From assembly GCF_000600295.1 (NCBI RefSeq), contig NZ_JEMG01000001.1, forward strand, positions 3,005,457 through 3,069,456: 64,000 bases of DNA. The letters run 5' to 3'. The stretch is from Hylemonella gracilis str. Niagara R (lineage in GTDB: Bacteria > Pseudomonadota > Gammaproteobacteria > Burkholderiales > Burkholderiaceae_C). The position numbers were made by a program, and so were the translations under genes. Shown one piece after another: positions 1 through 9,350 of the stretch (the stretch's first letter is position 1; each line of letters starts with the position of its first letter). Under the pieces are notes generated by a model. The model did not search any database, was not told the DNA's origin, and worked only from the letters and a program-made list of their open reading frames with translations.

Positions 1-381
1 CTGCAGACCGGCGTGATCGATGGCGCCGAGAACAACCCGCCGTCCATGTTCACCAGCAACCACTACTCGACCGGCGCCAAGTACTACACCCAGACCAACC
101 ACCTGATCATTCCCGAGATCCTGGTGATGTCCAAGGTCGCCTTTGACAAGCTCAGCCCCGCCGACCAGGCCCTGGTTAAGAAACTCGGCCGCGAAGCCCA
201 GATGGACCAGCGTGTGCTCTGGGACAAGAGCGTGGAAGAGTATTCCGCCAAGCTCAAGGCCGCCGGTGTGGAGTTCATCAACATCGACAACAAGCCCTTC
301 TATGAAGCCACGGCCCCCGTGCGCGCCAAGTACGGCGCCAACTACACCGATCTGCTGAAGAAGATCGAGGCCGTCAAGTAA
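1..381 (+). CDS. dctP: TRAP transporter substrate-binding protein DctP, C-terminal part
   Basis: The window opens inside this gene; 126 residues are visible in frame from base 1 and end at a TAA stop. The segment reads like the C-terminal lobe of a DctP-type periplasmic solute receptor: an opening region with DGAEN, then NHLIIPEILVMS, then a helical tail ending LLKKIEAVK. Such receptors deliver organic acids to a DctQ-DctM membrane pair, and exactly that pair follows on the same strand. The aldarate dehydratases downstream suggest a sugar diacid or uronate as ligand, which is inference from context. The N-terminus and signal peptide lie outside the window. Confidence 0.9.
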   Translation: MQTGVIDGAENNPPSMFTSNHYSTGAKYYTQTNHLIIPEILVMSKVAFDKLSPADQALVKKLGREAQMDQRVLWDKSVEEYSAKLKAAGVEFINIDNKPFYEATAPVRAKYGANYTDLLKKIEAVK

Positions 382-409
382 TCCTGGTCCGGGATCTCAT
401 CCCTGACAG

Positions 410-436
410 GCCGCCGCCCCGGGGCGGCGGCTTTTT
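410..436 (+). terminator. Intrinsic terminator or attenuator between dctP and dctQ
   Basis: A perfect 11-bp GC-rich stem (GCCGCCGCCCC with its complement, 410-431) is followed by five T residues. It starts 28 bp after the dctP stop and ends 24 bp before dctQ. In TRAP operons this position commonly lowers expression of the permeases relative to the abundant binding protein; that role is inferred here. Confidence 0.8.
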
Positions 437-459
437 GTTTCCCCCTCCGAGCCCGCCCG

Positions 460-975
460 ATGAAAGAACGTTTCCTCGCCTTCAACGACGCCCTGTACCT
501 GGCCTGCCTCTGGGTGGCCGGCATCGCGATCACCATCATGTCCCTGATCATTCCCTGGGGCATCTTCACCCGCTACGTGCTGGGCACGGGATCGCAATGG
601 CCCGAACCCGTGGCCATCCTGCTGATGGTGATCTTCACCTTTCTCGGCGCCGCCGTGAGCTACCGCGCGGGCGCGCACATCGCGGTGTCGCTCCTGGTGG
701 ATCGCCTGCCCTCAGGCCTGCGCCGGCCGCTGGCCGGTCTGGTGCATCTGCTGATGCTGGCCGTGGCGCTGTTCATGCTCTATTACGGCACCCGCCTGTG
801 CCTGGCCACCTGGGGCCAGAGCATCGGCGAACTGCCCTTCATTCCGGTCGGCCTGAGCTACTCCCCCGTGCCCATCGGCGGGCTGGTGACCGCCCTCTTC
901 GTGATCGAACACATTACCTGTGGCAGCCAGTCCGAGCGCGCCATCGTCACCTTTGACCGGGAAGGAAACGCCTGA
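460..975 (+). CDS. dctQ: TRAP transporter small permease DctQ
   Basis: A 171-residue inner-membrane protein with four predicted hydrophobic segments (about residues 15-40, 50-70, 90-110 and 130-150), the size and layout of the DctQ (4TM) subunit of TRAP transporters. It partners the large DctM permease, whose start codon overlaps this gene's TGA stop by one base, so translation is probably coupled. The chosen ATG follows the terminator-like hairpin after dctP and has only a weak Shine-Dalgarno. Substrate specificity comes from the DctP receptor, so the aldarate assignment rests on the neighbours. Confidence 0.9.
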   Translation: MKERFLAFNDALYLACLWVAGIAITIMSLIIPWGIFTRYVLGTGSQWPEPVAILLMVIFTFLGAAVSYRAGAHIAVSLLVDRLPSGLRRPLAGLVHLLMLAVALFMLYYGTRLCLATWGQSIGELPFIPVGLSYSPVPIGGLVTALFVIEHITCGSQSERAIVTFDREGNA

Positions 976-2258
976 TGGACGCTTTTATCCTGCTGGGCAG
1001 CTTCTTCGCGCTCATGCTTATCCGCATGCCCGTGGCCTACGCCATGGGCCTGGCCGCGCTCATCGGCGCCTGGTGGATCGACATCCCGCTGGACGCGGTG
1101 ATGATCCAGATCTCCGCCGGCGTCAACAAATTCTCCCTGCTGGCCATCCCCTTCTTCGTGCTGGCCGGCGCCATCATGGCCGAAGGCGGCATGAGCCGGC
1201 GCCTGGTGGCCTTCGCCGAGGTGCTCGTTGGTTTCATCCGCGGCGGCCTGTCGCTGGTGAACATCCTGGCCTCCACCTTCTTCGGCGCCATCTCGGGCTC
1301 CTCCATGGCTGACACGGCCTCGGTCGGCTCGGTGCTGATCCCCGAAATGGAGAAAAAAGGTTACCCGCGTGACTTCGCCACCGCCGTGACGGTCAGTGGC
1401 AGCGTGCAGGCCATCCTGATCCCGCCCAGCCACAACGCCGTGATCTATTCGCTGGCAGCTGGCGGCTCGGTCAGCATCGCCGCGCTCTTCCTGGCCGGTG
1501 TGCTGCCGGGCTTGTTGCTGGGGCTGACACTGGCCATCATGTGCCTGGTCATCGCCCGCAAGCGCAACTTCCCGGCTGGTCGTCGCATTCCGATGCGCGA
1601 AGCCCTGAAGATCTGCGTCGAGGCACTCTGGGGCTTGATGACCATGGTCATCATCCTCGGCGGCATCCTCAGCGGCGTGTTCACGGCCACCGAATCGGCG
1701 TCCGTTGCGGTGCTCTGGGCCTTTTTTGTCACGATGTTCATCTACCGTGACTACAAGTGGCGCGATCTGCCCAAGCTGGTGCACCGCACGGTCAAGACCC
1801 TGACCATCGTGATGATCCTGATCGGATTCGCAGCCGCCTTCGGTTACATCATGACGCTGATGATGATCCCGCAGCAGATCACCGCCGCGATCACCAGCCT
1901 GTCGTCCAACCCGGTCATCGTCCTGCTGATGATCAACGTGCTGCTGCTGGCCCTGGGCACATTGATGGACATGGCGCCGCTGATCCTGATCATGACCCCC
2001 ATCCTCATGCCGGTGGTCACCAGCATCGGCGTCGACCCGGTGCATTTCGGCATGATCATGATGGTCAACCTCGGCATCGGCCTGCTCACCCCGCCGGTCG
2101 GAGGCGTGCTCTTCGTCGGTAGCGCGGTCGCGCGCTTACCGATCGAAAAAGTCGTGCGCGCCATGACACCCTTCTTCATCGCGCTGCTGATCGTGCTGGG
2201 CATGGTGACCTTTGTTCCCTCCCTCAGCCTGTGGTTGCCCAATCTGCTGTTGAACTGA
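975..2258 (+). CDS. dctM: TRAP transporter large permease DctM
   Basis: A 427-residue, very hydrophobic protein matching the DctM (12TM) ion-coupled subunit in length and sequence style, including the SGSSMADTASVG segment near residue 112 and PPVGG near residue 376, both typical of the family. It would carry out Na+-driven uptake of the ligand bound by DctP. Its ATG shares one base with the dctQ stop, and the next gene (a sugar-acid dehydratase) begins only 4 bp after its stop, so transport and catabolism look co-transcribed. Confidence 0.93.
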   Translation: MDAFILLGSFFALMLIRMPVAYAMGLAALIGAWWIDIPLDAVMIQISAGVNKFSLLAIPFFVLAGAIMAEGGMSRRLVAFAEVLVGFIRGGLSLVNILASTFFGAISGSSMADTASVGSVLIPEMEKKGYPRDFATAVTVSGSVQAILIPPSHNAVIYSLAAGGSVSIAALFLAGVLPGLLLGLTLAIMCLVIARKRNFPAGRRIPMREALKICVEALWGLMTMVIILGGILSGVFTATESASVAVLWAFFVTMFIYRDYKWRDLPKLVHRTVKTLTIVMILIGFAAAFGYIMTLMMIPQQITAAITSLSSNPVIVLLMINVLLLALGTLMDMAPLILIMTPILMPVVTSIGVDPVHFGMIMMVNLGIGLLTPPVGGVLFVGSAVARLPIEKVVRAMTPFFIALLIVLGMVTFVPSLSLWLPNLLLN

Positions 2259-2262
2259 AGCC

Positions 2263-3576
2263 ATGGCCATGAGTTCCGCACACGACACGCGGCACGCCAT
2301 CCGGCATGTGCGCGTCACGCCCATCGCTTTCCGCGACCCCCCGCTGCTGAACGCGGCGGGCATCCACGAACCCTGGGCCTTGCGCTCCATCATCGAGATC
2401 GAGACGGCCTCGGGCCTGGTCGGCATCAACGAAAGTTATGGCGACCTGCCCATGCTGGAGGCGCTGGCCAAGGCCGCGCCCGCGCTGCACGGGCTGTCGC
2501 CCTGGGCGCTGAACGAGATGGAGACGCGGGTGCGCGCGCTGGTCACGCCGCGCCAGCAAACCACTTCGGAGTTCCTGACACAGCAGGTTTCGCTGGCCCC
2601 AGGCACACATGTGTCCAAAACCGTGGCCAAGGTGATCAGCGCCTTCGAAGTGGCGATGATGGACCTGCAAGGGCAACTGGCCAACGCACCCGTGGTGGAC
2701 CTGTTGGGCGGCGCGGCACGCGACCGCGTGCCCTACTCGGCCTATCTGTTCTACAAATACGCCGAGCACATCGACAAACCCTATGCGCCCGACGTCTGGG
2801 GCGAGGCGCTCACGCCAGAGCAGCTGGTCGCGCAAGCGCGGCGCATGATCGACCAATACGGTTTCCAGAGCATCAAGCTCAAGGCCGGCACCCTGCCGCC
2901 CGAAGAAGAAGCCGCTGGCATCCTCGCGCTGGCCAAGGCCTTTCCCGGCACGCCGCTGCGCATCGATCCGAACGGCAACTGGACGGTGGCGACCAGCCTG
3001 AAGATCGTGCAACAACTGCGCGGCGTGCTGGAGTATTACGAAGACCCGGCGCCTCGCCTGGACGGCATGGCCGCGGTGGCGAAAGAATGCGAGGTGCCGC
3101 TGGCCACCAACATGGTCGTGACCGACTTCGCCGAATTCCGCCGCAACGTCGAGATGGGCTGCCCGGTCCAGATCGTGCTGAGCGATCACCACTACTGGGG
3201 CGGCTTGCGCGCCACGCAACAACTCTCCATGCTCTGCCGCACGTTTGACCTCGGTCTATCGATGCACAGCAACTCGCACCTGGGCATCAGCCTGGTGGCC
3301 ATGACACACCTGTGCGCCAGCGTGCCGCTGCTGACCTATGCCTGCGACACGCACTACCCCTGGCAGGATGAGGAAATCGTCACGGGCGGCCGCCTGAAGT
3401 TCGAGAATGGCAGCTTGCGCGTGCCCACCGGGCCCGGCCTGGGCGTGACCATCGACCGCGAGGCATTGGCCCGCCTGCACGACAACTACCTGCGCTGCGG
3501 CATCCGCAACCGCGACGACCTGGGACAGATGAAGAAGTACGACCCGACCTTCACGGGCGTGCAGCCGCGTTTCTGA
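2263..3576 (+). CDS. gudD: Glucarate dehydratase-like enolase superfamily enzyme
   Basis: A 437-residue protein of the mandelate racemase/glucarate dehydratase branch of the enolase superfamily. The acid/base Lys pair is visible as SIKLKAG (K205, K207). Metal ligands fit D235 (RIDPNGNW), E260 (YYEDPAP) and N283 (ATNM). D308 and the His of MHSNSH (H335 or H339) fit the catalytic dyad of glucarate dehydratase. The expected reaction is dehydration of D-glucarate, or a related aldarate, to 5-keto-4-deoxyglucarate. It sits between TRAP permease genes and a garD-type gene, which supports aldarate catabolism. Another acid sugar as true substrate cannot be excluded. Confidence 0.85.
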   Translation: MAMSSAHDTRHAIRHVRVTPIAFRDPPLLNAAGIHEPWALRSIIEIETASGLVGINESYGDLPMLEALAKAAPALHGLSPWALNEMETRVRALVTPRQQTTSEFLTQQVSLAPGTHVSKTVAKVISAFEVAMMDLQGQLANAPVVDLLGGAARDRVPYSAYLFYKYAEHIDKPYAPDVWGEALTPEQLVAQARRMIDQYGFQSIKLKAGTLPPEEEAAGILALAKAFPGTPLRIDPNGNWTVATSLKIVQQLRGVLEYYEDPAPRLDGMAAVAKECEVPLATNMVVTDFAEFRRNVEMGCPVQIVLSDHHYWGGLRATQQLSMLCRTFDLGLSMHSNSHLGISLVAMTHLCASVPLLTYACDTHYPWQDEEIVTGGRLKFENGSLRVPTGPGLGVTIDREALARLHDNYLRCGIRNRDDLGQMKKYDPTFTGVQPRF

Positions 3577-3685
3577 GGCGCTCGAGCGAGAGTCAGCCGC
3601 ATGGGCGCCACCGCGCCCTGCACGGGAATGGGTCCTGACGCCCCCGAGTCACACGCTATCGTTCACATCAACAAAGGAGACCTTC

Positions 3686-4681
3686 ATGCAACGCCGTTCA
3701 CTGATCCGCCATTCCCTCGTTGCCAGCAGCTTGCTGCTGGGCGCCACTTGCGTCGCCCTGCCCGCGCTGGCCCAGGGTAAATGGCCCACGGGCAAGGCCA
3801 TCACCTACCTGGTGCCCTTCGCACCCGGAGGCAACACCGACACCCTGGCCCGCCTGATCGCGCCAGCCTTGAGCACAGCGCTGGGCACGCCCGTGGTCAT
3901 CGACAACAAGGGTGGCGCTGGCGGTAGCGTGGGTTCGGCCATCGCCGCGCGCGCGCCGGCCGACGGTTACACCATCCTGGGGGGCACCATCAGCTCACAC
4001 TCCATCAATGTGAGCCTGTATTCCAAGATCGACTACGACCCCATCAAGTCCTTCACGCCCGTGGCCATGCTGGGTTCTGGCCCGCTGGTGCTGGTGGTGC
4101 CGGCCTCCAGCCCCTACAAGACGCTCAACGACGTGCTCGCCGCCAGCAAGGCCCGCGACGGCGGCCTGTCCTCGGCCTCGCCCGGCACCGGCACGTCGCC
4201 GCACATGGCGCTGGAACTGCTGTCCTACCAGTCGGGCGTGAAGTTCACGCACGTGCCCTACAAGGGCAGCGGCCCGGCGGTGCAGGACGTGGTCGGCGGT
4301 CAAGTGGACATGATGTTCGACACCACGCTCATCGTCGGCCCCCATATCCAGTCCGGCAAGCTGCGCCCGATCGCGGTGACCAGCGCCAAGCGCCTGGAGT
4401 CCCTGCCGGATGTGCCCACCATCGCCGAAGCCGGTCAGAAGGGCTTCGACATGGGGTCCTGGCAGGCCGTATTCGCGCCGGCGGGCACGCCCAAGCCCAT
4501 CGTCGATCGCCTGCACGCGGAGATCATGAAGATCGTCGCCACGCCCGACATCCAGGCCCGTCTCAAGAGTTTCGGCATGGTGCCTTCCACGATGACCCCC
4601 GCCCAGCTTGGCGACTACCAGAAAGCGGAAGTTGCCAAGTGGGCCCAGGTGATCAAGGCCGCCGGCATCAAGGCCGATTGA
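3686..4681 (+). CDS. Bug/TctC-family periplasmic tricarboxylate-type binding protein
   Basis: A 331-residue exported protein: residues 1-30 form a classic signal peptide ending at ALA-QG. The mature part begins WPTGKAITYLVPFAPGG, the hallmark N-terminus of the Bug (TctC) receptors so abundant in Burkholderiales. A strong AAAGGAG ribosome-binding site lies at 3673-3680. No TctA/TctB membrane genes are beside it, so it is an orphan receptor, as is usual in this group. Its place between two aldarate dehydratase genes suggests a sugar diacid or lactone ligand; it could also act as a sensor. Confidence 0.9.
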   Translation: MQRRSLIRHSLVASSLLLGATCVALPALAQGKWPTGKAITYLVPFAPGGNTDTLARLIAPALSTALGTPVVIDNKGGAGGSVGSAIAARAPADGYTILGGTISSHSINVSLYSKIDYDPIKSFTPVAMLGSGPLVLVVPASSPYKTLNDVLAASKARDGGLSSASPGTGTSPHMALELLSYQSGVKFTHVPYKGSGPAVQDVVGGQVDMMFDTTLIVGPHIQSGKLRPIAVTSAKRLESLPDVPTIAEAGQKGFDMGSWQAVFAPAGTPKPIVDRLHAEIMKIVATPDIQARLKSFGMVPSTMTPAQLGDYQKAEVAKWAQVIKAAGIKAD

Positions 4682-4709
4682 CCCTCCACAAACCCAAGCC
4701 CGCATCACC

Positions 4710-5738
4710 ATGTCCGTTTCTCCCACCGCGACCGCCACGGTCTACGTGTCCAATGCCGACAGCCAGGACATCAGCGTGCTGCGACTCGACCGCGCGCGGG
4801 GCAGCCTGAACCCGATACAGACTGTGCCCGTCGGCGGCATGGTGATGCCCCTTGCCCTGAGTCCGCAGCGGCATGTGCTCTACGCCGCGCTGCGATCGGA
4901 GCCCTACACGGTCCTGGCCTTCACCATCGACCCGTCCACGGGCCACCTCGGCGAACTGGGTCGGGCCGCCCTGCCGGACAGCATGGCCTACCTTGCCACC
5001 GACCGCGGCGGGCGGTGGCTCTTCGCCGCGTCCTACGGTGGCAACCGCGCCAGCGTCTCGCCCATCGGCACCGATGGCCAGCCAGCCCCCGCCGTGCAGA
5101 TCGTGCCCAACGGCAAGAATGCGCACGCGGCCATCCCCGACGCGGCCAACCGCAATGTCTACATCACGAGCCTCGGCACCGACCAGGTCTTCCAGTGGCG
5201 CTTCGACACCCACACCGGCCAGCTCACGCCCAACGACCCGCCGGCCATGACCGCGCGCCCGGGCAGCGGCCCGCGCCATCTGGTGTTCCACCCGAACGGT
5301 CGCCATGCCTATCTGCTGGGCGAGCTCGACGCCACCGTGGAGCTGCTCGACGTTGACGCGACCAAGGGCCAACTGAACCGCAAGCAGCACTGGCCCACCC
5401 TGCCCGCCGGCGCCACCGTCAAGCCCTGGGCTGCCGACCTGCACCTGACGCCGGACGGCCGATTCCTCTACACCAGCGAACGCAATTCCAGCACCTTGGC
5501 CATCTGGCGCGTCGACACAAGCAGCGGCGCCTTGAGCCTGGTCGGCCACCAGCCCACCGAGCAGCAACCGCGTGGCTTCCAGATCGATGCCTCGGGCCTA
5601 TGGCTCATCGCGTCCGGCCAGCTCTCGCACGCCGTCACGCTGTACAAGATCGACCGTGACAGCGGCCGCCTGACCGAGACCCAACGCCTCCCCGTGGGCA
5701 AAGGCCCGAACTGGATCGAAATCGTCGATCACCACTGA
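4710..5738 (+). CDS. Lactonase family beta-propeller protein (6-phosphogluconolactonase type)
   Basis: A 342-residue protein without a signal peptide. It shows the repeated blades of the seven-bladed Pgl/YbhE lactonase family: [17 protein letters not shown] at the N-terminus, [19 protein letters not shown] near residue 188, and a C-terminal [13 protein letters not shown]. These enzymes hydrolyse sugar lactones. Given the neighbours, a plausible substrate is the aldaro-lactone formed by uronate oxidation, feeding the two aldarate dehydratases. It begins 28 bp after the tctC-like gene and ends 5 bp before the garD-like gene, consistent with one transcript. The precise substrate is inferred. Confidence 0.82.
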   Translation: MSVSPTATATVYVSNADSQDISVLRLDRARGSLNPIQTVPVGGMVMPLALSPQRHVLYAALRSEPYTVLAFTIDPSTGHLGELGRAALPDSMAYLATDRGGRWLFAASYGGNRASVSPIGTDGQPAPAVQIVPNGKNAHAAIPDAANRNVYITSLGTDQVFQWRFDTHTGQLTPNDPPAMTARPGSGPRHLVFHPNGRHAYLLGELDATVELLDVDATKGQLNRKQHWPTLPAGATVKPWAADLHLTPDGRFLYTSERNSSTLAIWRVDTSSGALSLVGHQPTEQQPRGFQIDASGLWLIASGQLSHAVTLYKIDRDSGRLTETQRLPVGKGPNWIEIVDHH

Positions 5739-5743
5739 AGCCC

Positions 5744-7348
5744 ATGAGCAACTCGCCCATCATCATCCGCATGCAGGCCACGGATAACGTGGCCATCGTT
5801 GCCAACGAAGGTGGCCTGCCTGCGGGCACGGCGCTGGGCGCCGCATACCCCGGCCTCACGCTGCGCGACAAGGTGCCGCAGGCGCACAAGGTGGCGCTGG
5901 TGGACATCGCGGCCGGCGCTGCAGTCTTGCGCTACGGCGTGCCCATCGGCTACGCCAAGGTGGACATCCCCGCCGGTAGTTGGGTCCACGAACGCCTGCT
6001 GGACATGCCCGCCGCGCGCGAGCTGCAGGGCCTCCCCATGGCCACCGTGAAGCGGCCCGCGCCGGAACCCTTGACGGGGTACACCTTCGAGGGCTACCGC
6101 AACCCGGACGGCTCGGTGGGTACGCGCAATCTGCTGGCCATCACGACCACCGTGCAGTGCGTGGCCGGTGTGGTGGACGTGGCGGTGGAGCGCATCCGCA
6201 AGGAACTGCTGCCGAAGTACCCGAATGTCGACGGCGTCGTGGGCCTGGAGCACACCTATGGCTGTGGCGTGGCGATTGACGCGCCCGAAGCGCCGATCCC
6301 TATCCGCACCCTGCGCAACATCAGCCTCAACCCCAACTTCGGTGGCGAAGTCATGGTGGTCAGCCTGGGCTGCGAGAAGCTGCAACCGGAGCGCCTGCTG
6401 CCTCCGGGCAGTTTTCGCAACATCCCGATCCGTCAACCCGGTGAGTCCGGCAGCCCAGACAGCGAACAGAACGACGACAAGCTGGACGTGGTCTGCCTGC
6501 AGGACAGCGCGCACATCGGCTTCATGAGCATGATCGACGACATCGTCGAACGTGCCCGTTTCCATCTGGAGCGCCTGAACGCCCGCAAGCGCGAGACGGT
6601 GCCCGCCAGCGAACTCGTGGTCGGCGTGCAATGCGGCGGCAGCGACGCCTTCAGCGGCGTGACGGCCAACCCCGCCGTGGGTTACATGGCCGACCTGCTG
6701 GTGCGCGCGGGCGCCACCATCATGTTCAGCGAGAACACCGAGGTGCGCGACGCGGTGGAGCAACTCACCAGCCGCGCCGCCACGCCCGCCGTGGCCGAGG
6801 ACATCGTGCGTGAACTGGGCTGGTACGACCAGTACCTGGAACGCGGCCGCGTGGACCGCGCCGCCAACACCACGCCCGGCAACAAGGCCGGCGGCCTCTC
6901 CAACATCGTGGAGAAGGCCATGGGCTCCATCATCAAGAGCGGCACGGCCCCCATCGCCCATGTGCTCTCACCGGGCAACAAGCTGAGCCGTGAACAACGC
7001 GGCCTGGTCTACGCCGCCACACCCGCCTCCGACTTCATCTGCGGCACGCTGCAGCTCGCCGCAGGCATGAACCTGCACGTCTTCACCACCGGCCGCGGCA
7101 CGCCCTACGGCCTGGCCGAATGCCCGGTGGTCAAGGTGGCCACGCGCACCGAACTGGCCAAGCGCTGGCACGACCTGATGGACGTGAACGCCGGCCGCGT
7201 GGCCGACGGTGAACTGACGATCGAGGAAGCGGGTTGGGAACTCTTCCGTTTGCTGCTCGATGTGGCCAGCGGCAGGAAGAAGACCTGGGCCGAACAGTGG
7301 AAGCTGCACAACTCCCTGGTGCTGTTCAACCCGGCACCGATCACCTGA
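5744..7348 (+). CDS. garD: Galactarate dehydratase-type protein (UxaA/GarD family)
   Basis: A 534-residue protein with an N-terminal SAF-like domain (about residues 1-95) and the large UxaA/GarD catalytic region. Conserved stretches include [20 protein letters not shown] near residue 168, [14 protein letters not shown] and the Cys-containing [12 protein letters not shown]. Galactarate dehydratase converts D-galactarate to 5-keto-4-deoxyglucarate, the same product as GudD, so both entry points converge. Length matches GarD better than altronate dehydratase UxaA, though altronate-type activity is the main alternative. It is the last gene of the (+) run; the next genes are on the other strand. 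Confidence 0.85.
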   Translation: MSNSPIIIRMQATDNVAIVANEGGLPAGTALGAAYPGLTLRDKVPQAHKVALVDIAAGAAVLRYGVPIGYAKVDIPAGSWVHERLLDMPAARELQGLPMATVKRPAPEPLTGYTFEGYRNPDGSVGTRNLLAITTTVQCVAGVVDVAVERIRKELLPKYPNVDGVVGLEHTYGCGVAIDAPEAPIPIRTLRNISLNPNFGGEVMVVSLGCEKLQPERLLPPGSFRNIPIRQPGESGSPDSEQNDDKLDVVCLQDSAHIGFMSMIDDIVERARFHLERLNARKRETVPASELVVGVQCGGSDAFSGVTANPAVGYMADLLVRAGATIMFSENTEVRDAVEQLTSRAATPAVAEDIVRELGWYDQYLERGRVDRAANTTPGNKAGGLSNIVEKAMGSIIKSGTAPIAHVLSPGNKLSREQRGLVYAATPASDFICGTLQLAAGMNLHVFTTGRGTPYGLAECPVVKVATRTELAKRWHDLMDVNAGRVADGELTIEEAGWELFRLLLDVASGRKKTWAEQWKLHNSLVLFNPAPIT

Positions 7349-7460
7349 GCCGATCACCCGGTCGCCGAAGACCGTGCTTGGTGCCCGGTTCCTGCATGGC
7401 CCCGTCAAATCCGCGCCGTACCGGATCCTTCGCCGGGCCCAGGCTCCATTGAAACCGGTT

Positions 7461-7937
7461 CTAGTTCCTGGAGAACACCACCCGCACATCGCCCCGGCCC
7501 AGCGCCTGGGCCAGGTCTGCTGGGTTGTCAACACGGCCCAGACGGGTGTATGCGTAGGAAGAATCGAAGTTCAGGTAGAAGATGACTAAGGTGCGCGCCC
7601 CCCACAGCATGAGATCGCCATTGCGAATCATCCCGGGCCGGCTCGCATCCGTGGGCATAGGGTTGGACAGCTCCTTCTTTTTCTCGTTGCCGTTGAGTTC
7701 CTCCATGTCCAAGGACAGAGGCAACCGTGCGGCAAATGCGCGCGCAGCCTCGGTGTCGGCGAGCGTGATGGAAAAGCGGTGCTTGTCTCCAACAGTCATC
7801 CACATGCGTCGTTCCTCCGTTTTTCTGATTGCCTGAGCTAACTCCGCAGTGGCTGCAGGCGCTGCAGGACCACCTGCGTGGACTGACTGGCCGCCACACA
7901 GTGCCGTGAACAGCAGGGACAGCGCAAACCGGTGCAT
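7461..7937 (-). CDS. Secreted cyclophilin-like fold protein
   Basis: A 158-residue protein when started at MHRFALSLL. Residues 1-22 form a signal peptide (cleavage near VHAGG). The mature part (MWMTVGDKHRFSITLADTEA, then LPLSLDMEELNGNEK, ending GDVRVVFSRN) looks like the bacterial cyclophilin-like domain of about 120 residues often annotated as DUF4369-like or cyclophilin-like. Function is unknown; several homologues lie beside alpha/beta hydrolases and flavodoxins. It lies 131 bp downstream of the Tat-exported hydrolase on the same strand and could share its transcript. In-frame starts further upstream lack signal-peptide features. Confidence 0.72.
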   Translation of the reverse strand: MHRFALSLLFTALCGGQSVHAGGPAAPAATAELAQAIRKTEERRMWMTVGDKHRFSITLADTEAARAFAARLPLSLDMEELNGNEKKKELSNPMPTDASRPGMIRNGDLMLWGARTLVIFYLNFDSSYAYTRLGRVDNPADLAQALGRGDVRVVFSRN

Positions 7938-8068
7938 GGACCACCATCTCAAGAAGCCGCGACGGCTCGCCATTGCAGGCCAGGCGCAAGATTGTCCAGC
8001 GCTGACATCCAGGGTTTTGTTGGCCACGGGCGTTCCTTTCAACATGATCGAGATCAGGCCCCCACAGC

Positions 8069-9175
8069 CTACGCCAGGTGCTGTTTGAAGAAAGACGTCA
8101 GCTTGTCGAACGGGATCACATTCACGCGGTCGTACAGATCGACGTGGCTGGCGCCCGGGATGATCACGAGCTCCTTCGGCTGGGCCGCGGCGGCATAGGC
8201 CGTTTCGCTGAAATAGCGCGAGTGGGCCTTTTCGCCATGAATGAACAGGACTGGGCGCGGGGAGATTTCCGCGATGTAGGTCAAGATGGGCATGTTCATG
8301 AACGACAGCGGCGTCGTCTGCGTCCACGAATTGAGGGAGTTGACCGCGCGCGGATGGTAGCCGCGCGGCTTCGCGTAATAGTCGTTGTAGTCGAGCAAGA
8401 ACTGGGTTTCGCCACCCTGCAACTTGTTGTAAGGCGGTTGGTAGGCAGGGCTGCCCTTTTCCGCATCCTTCCAGCGCTGCTGGCTCAGTTGCTCCAGCAT
8501 TTGCGTGCGCTTTGCGAGGGTCACGCTGTCGTTGTAGCCCTTGGACATGACACGCGTCATGTCGTACATGGTGCTGGCCACGACGGCCTTGACTCGCTTG
8601 TCCACTGCGGTGGCATTCAGCGCCATGCCACCCCAGCCGCAGATGCCGATGATGCCGATACGCTCACGGTCGACCGCCGGCTGCAAGCCCAGGAAGTCGA
8701 CTGCAGCACTGAAATCCTCGGTGTTGATGTCAGGCGAGGCCACATTGCGCGGCTCGCCACCGCTTTCGCCGGTGTAGGACGGATCAAAAGCGAGCGTGAT
8801 GAAGCCGCGCTCCGCCATCGTTTGCGCATACAGGCCTGACGATTGCTCTTTCACCGCGCCAAATGGGCCACCGATGGCAATCGCCGCCAGCTTGCCGCTG
8901 GTGTTCTTGGGCTGGTACACATCGGCCGCCAGGGTGATGCCATAGCGGTTCTTGAAGGCGACCTTTTTGTGATCGACCCTGGCGCTCTTGGGGAACGTCT
9001 TGTCCCATTTGTCGCCGAGTTGAATCCGCGACTGTGCGTGGGCTTGCCCCGTGGCGGCAGCCCCAACGCTCAGGGCTGCAATGCCGGTACAGGTCATTTT
9101 CAGCAGGTCTCGGCGCCCTGCGTCGGGCGCGTCTTGCTGGGCCATTGCGGTATCCGTTTCAAGGTGCTTGTTCAT
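8069..9175 (-). CDS. Tat-exported alpha/beta hydrolase (YcjY/dienelactone hydrolase-like)
   Basis: A 368-residue protein when started at MNKHLETD, which is preceded by a GGAG ribosome-binding site. The N-terminus carries a twin-arginine signal (RRDLLKM, about residues 21-27) followed by a hydrophobic stretch and AQA-type cleavage, so a folded periplasmic enzyme is expected. The hydrolase core resembles E. coli YcjY: GGPFGAVKEQSSG, FDPSYTGESGG, GICGWGGMAL at the nucleophile elbow (a Cys rather than the usual Ser appears there), and a late HVDLYDR His. Substrate unknown. It is divergent from a LysR gene across 175 bp, so that regulator probably controls it. Confidence 0.8.
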   Translation of the reverse strand: MNKHLETDTAMAQQDAPDAGRRDLLKMTCTGIAALSVGAAATGQAHAQSRIQLGDKWDKTFPKSARVDHKKVAFKNRYGITLAADVYQPKNTSGKLAAIAIGGPFGAVKEQSSGLYAQTMAERGFITLAFDPSYTGESGGEPRNVASPDINTEDFSAAVDFLGLQPAVDRERIGIIGICGWGGMALNATAVDKRVKAVVASTMYDMTRVMSKGYNDSVTLAKRTQMLEQLSQQRWKDAEKGSPAYQPPYNKLQGGETQFLLDYNDYYAKPRGYHPRAVNSLNSWTQTTPLSFMNMPILTYIAEISPRPVLFIHGEKAHSRYFSETAYAAAAQPKELVIIPGASHVDLYDRVNVIPFDKLTSFFKQHLA

Positions 9176-9350
9176 CGTGATTACTCCGAATGAGCCGTGT
9201 TCAGACGGCAAGTTGCGTTGTCGGCTGCGGAGCAGCTTTGCTCAAAAGGTCAAAACCGCTGTGCTTGAGCCGGACTGTATTGACCAGAGTTGCAACCCAC
9301 TAGCCCCTTTTGGCTTGCGTCAGTGACAAGAGAAAATTGATAATCGCCCC

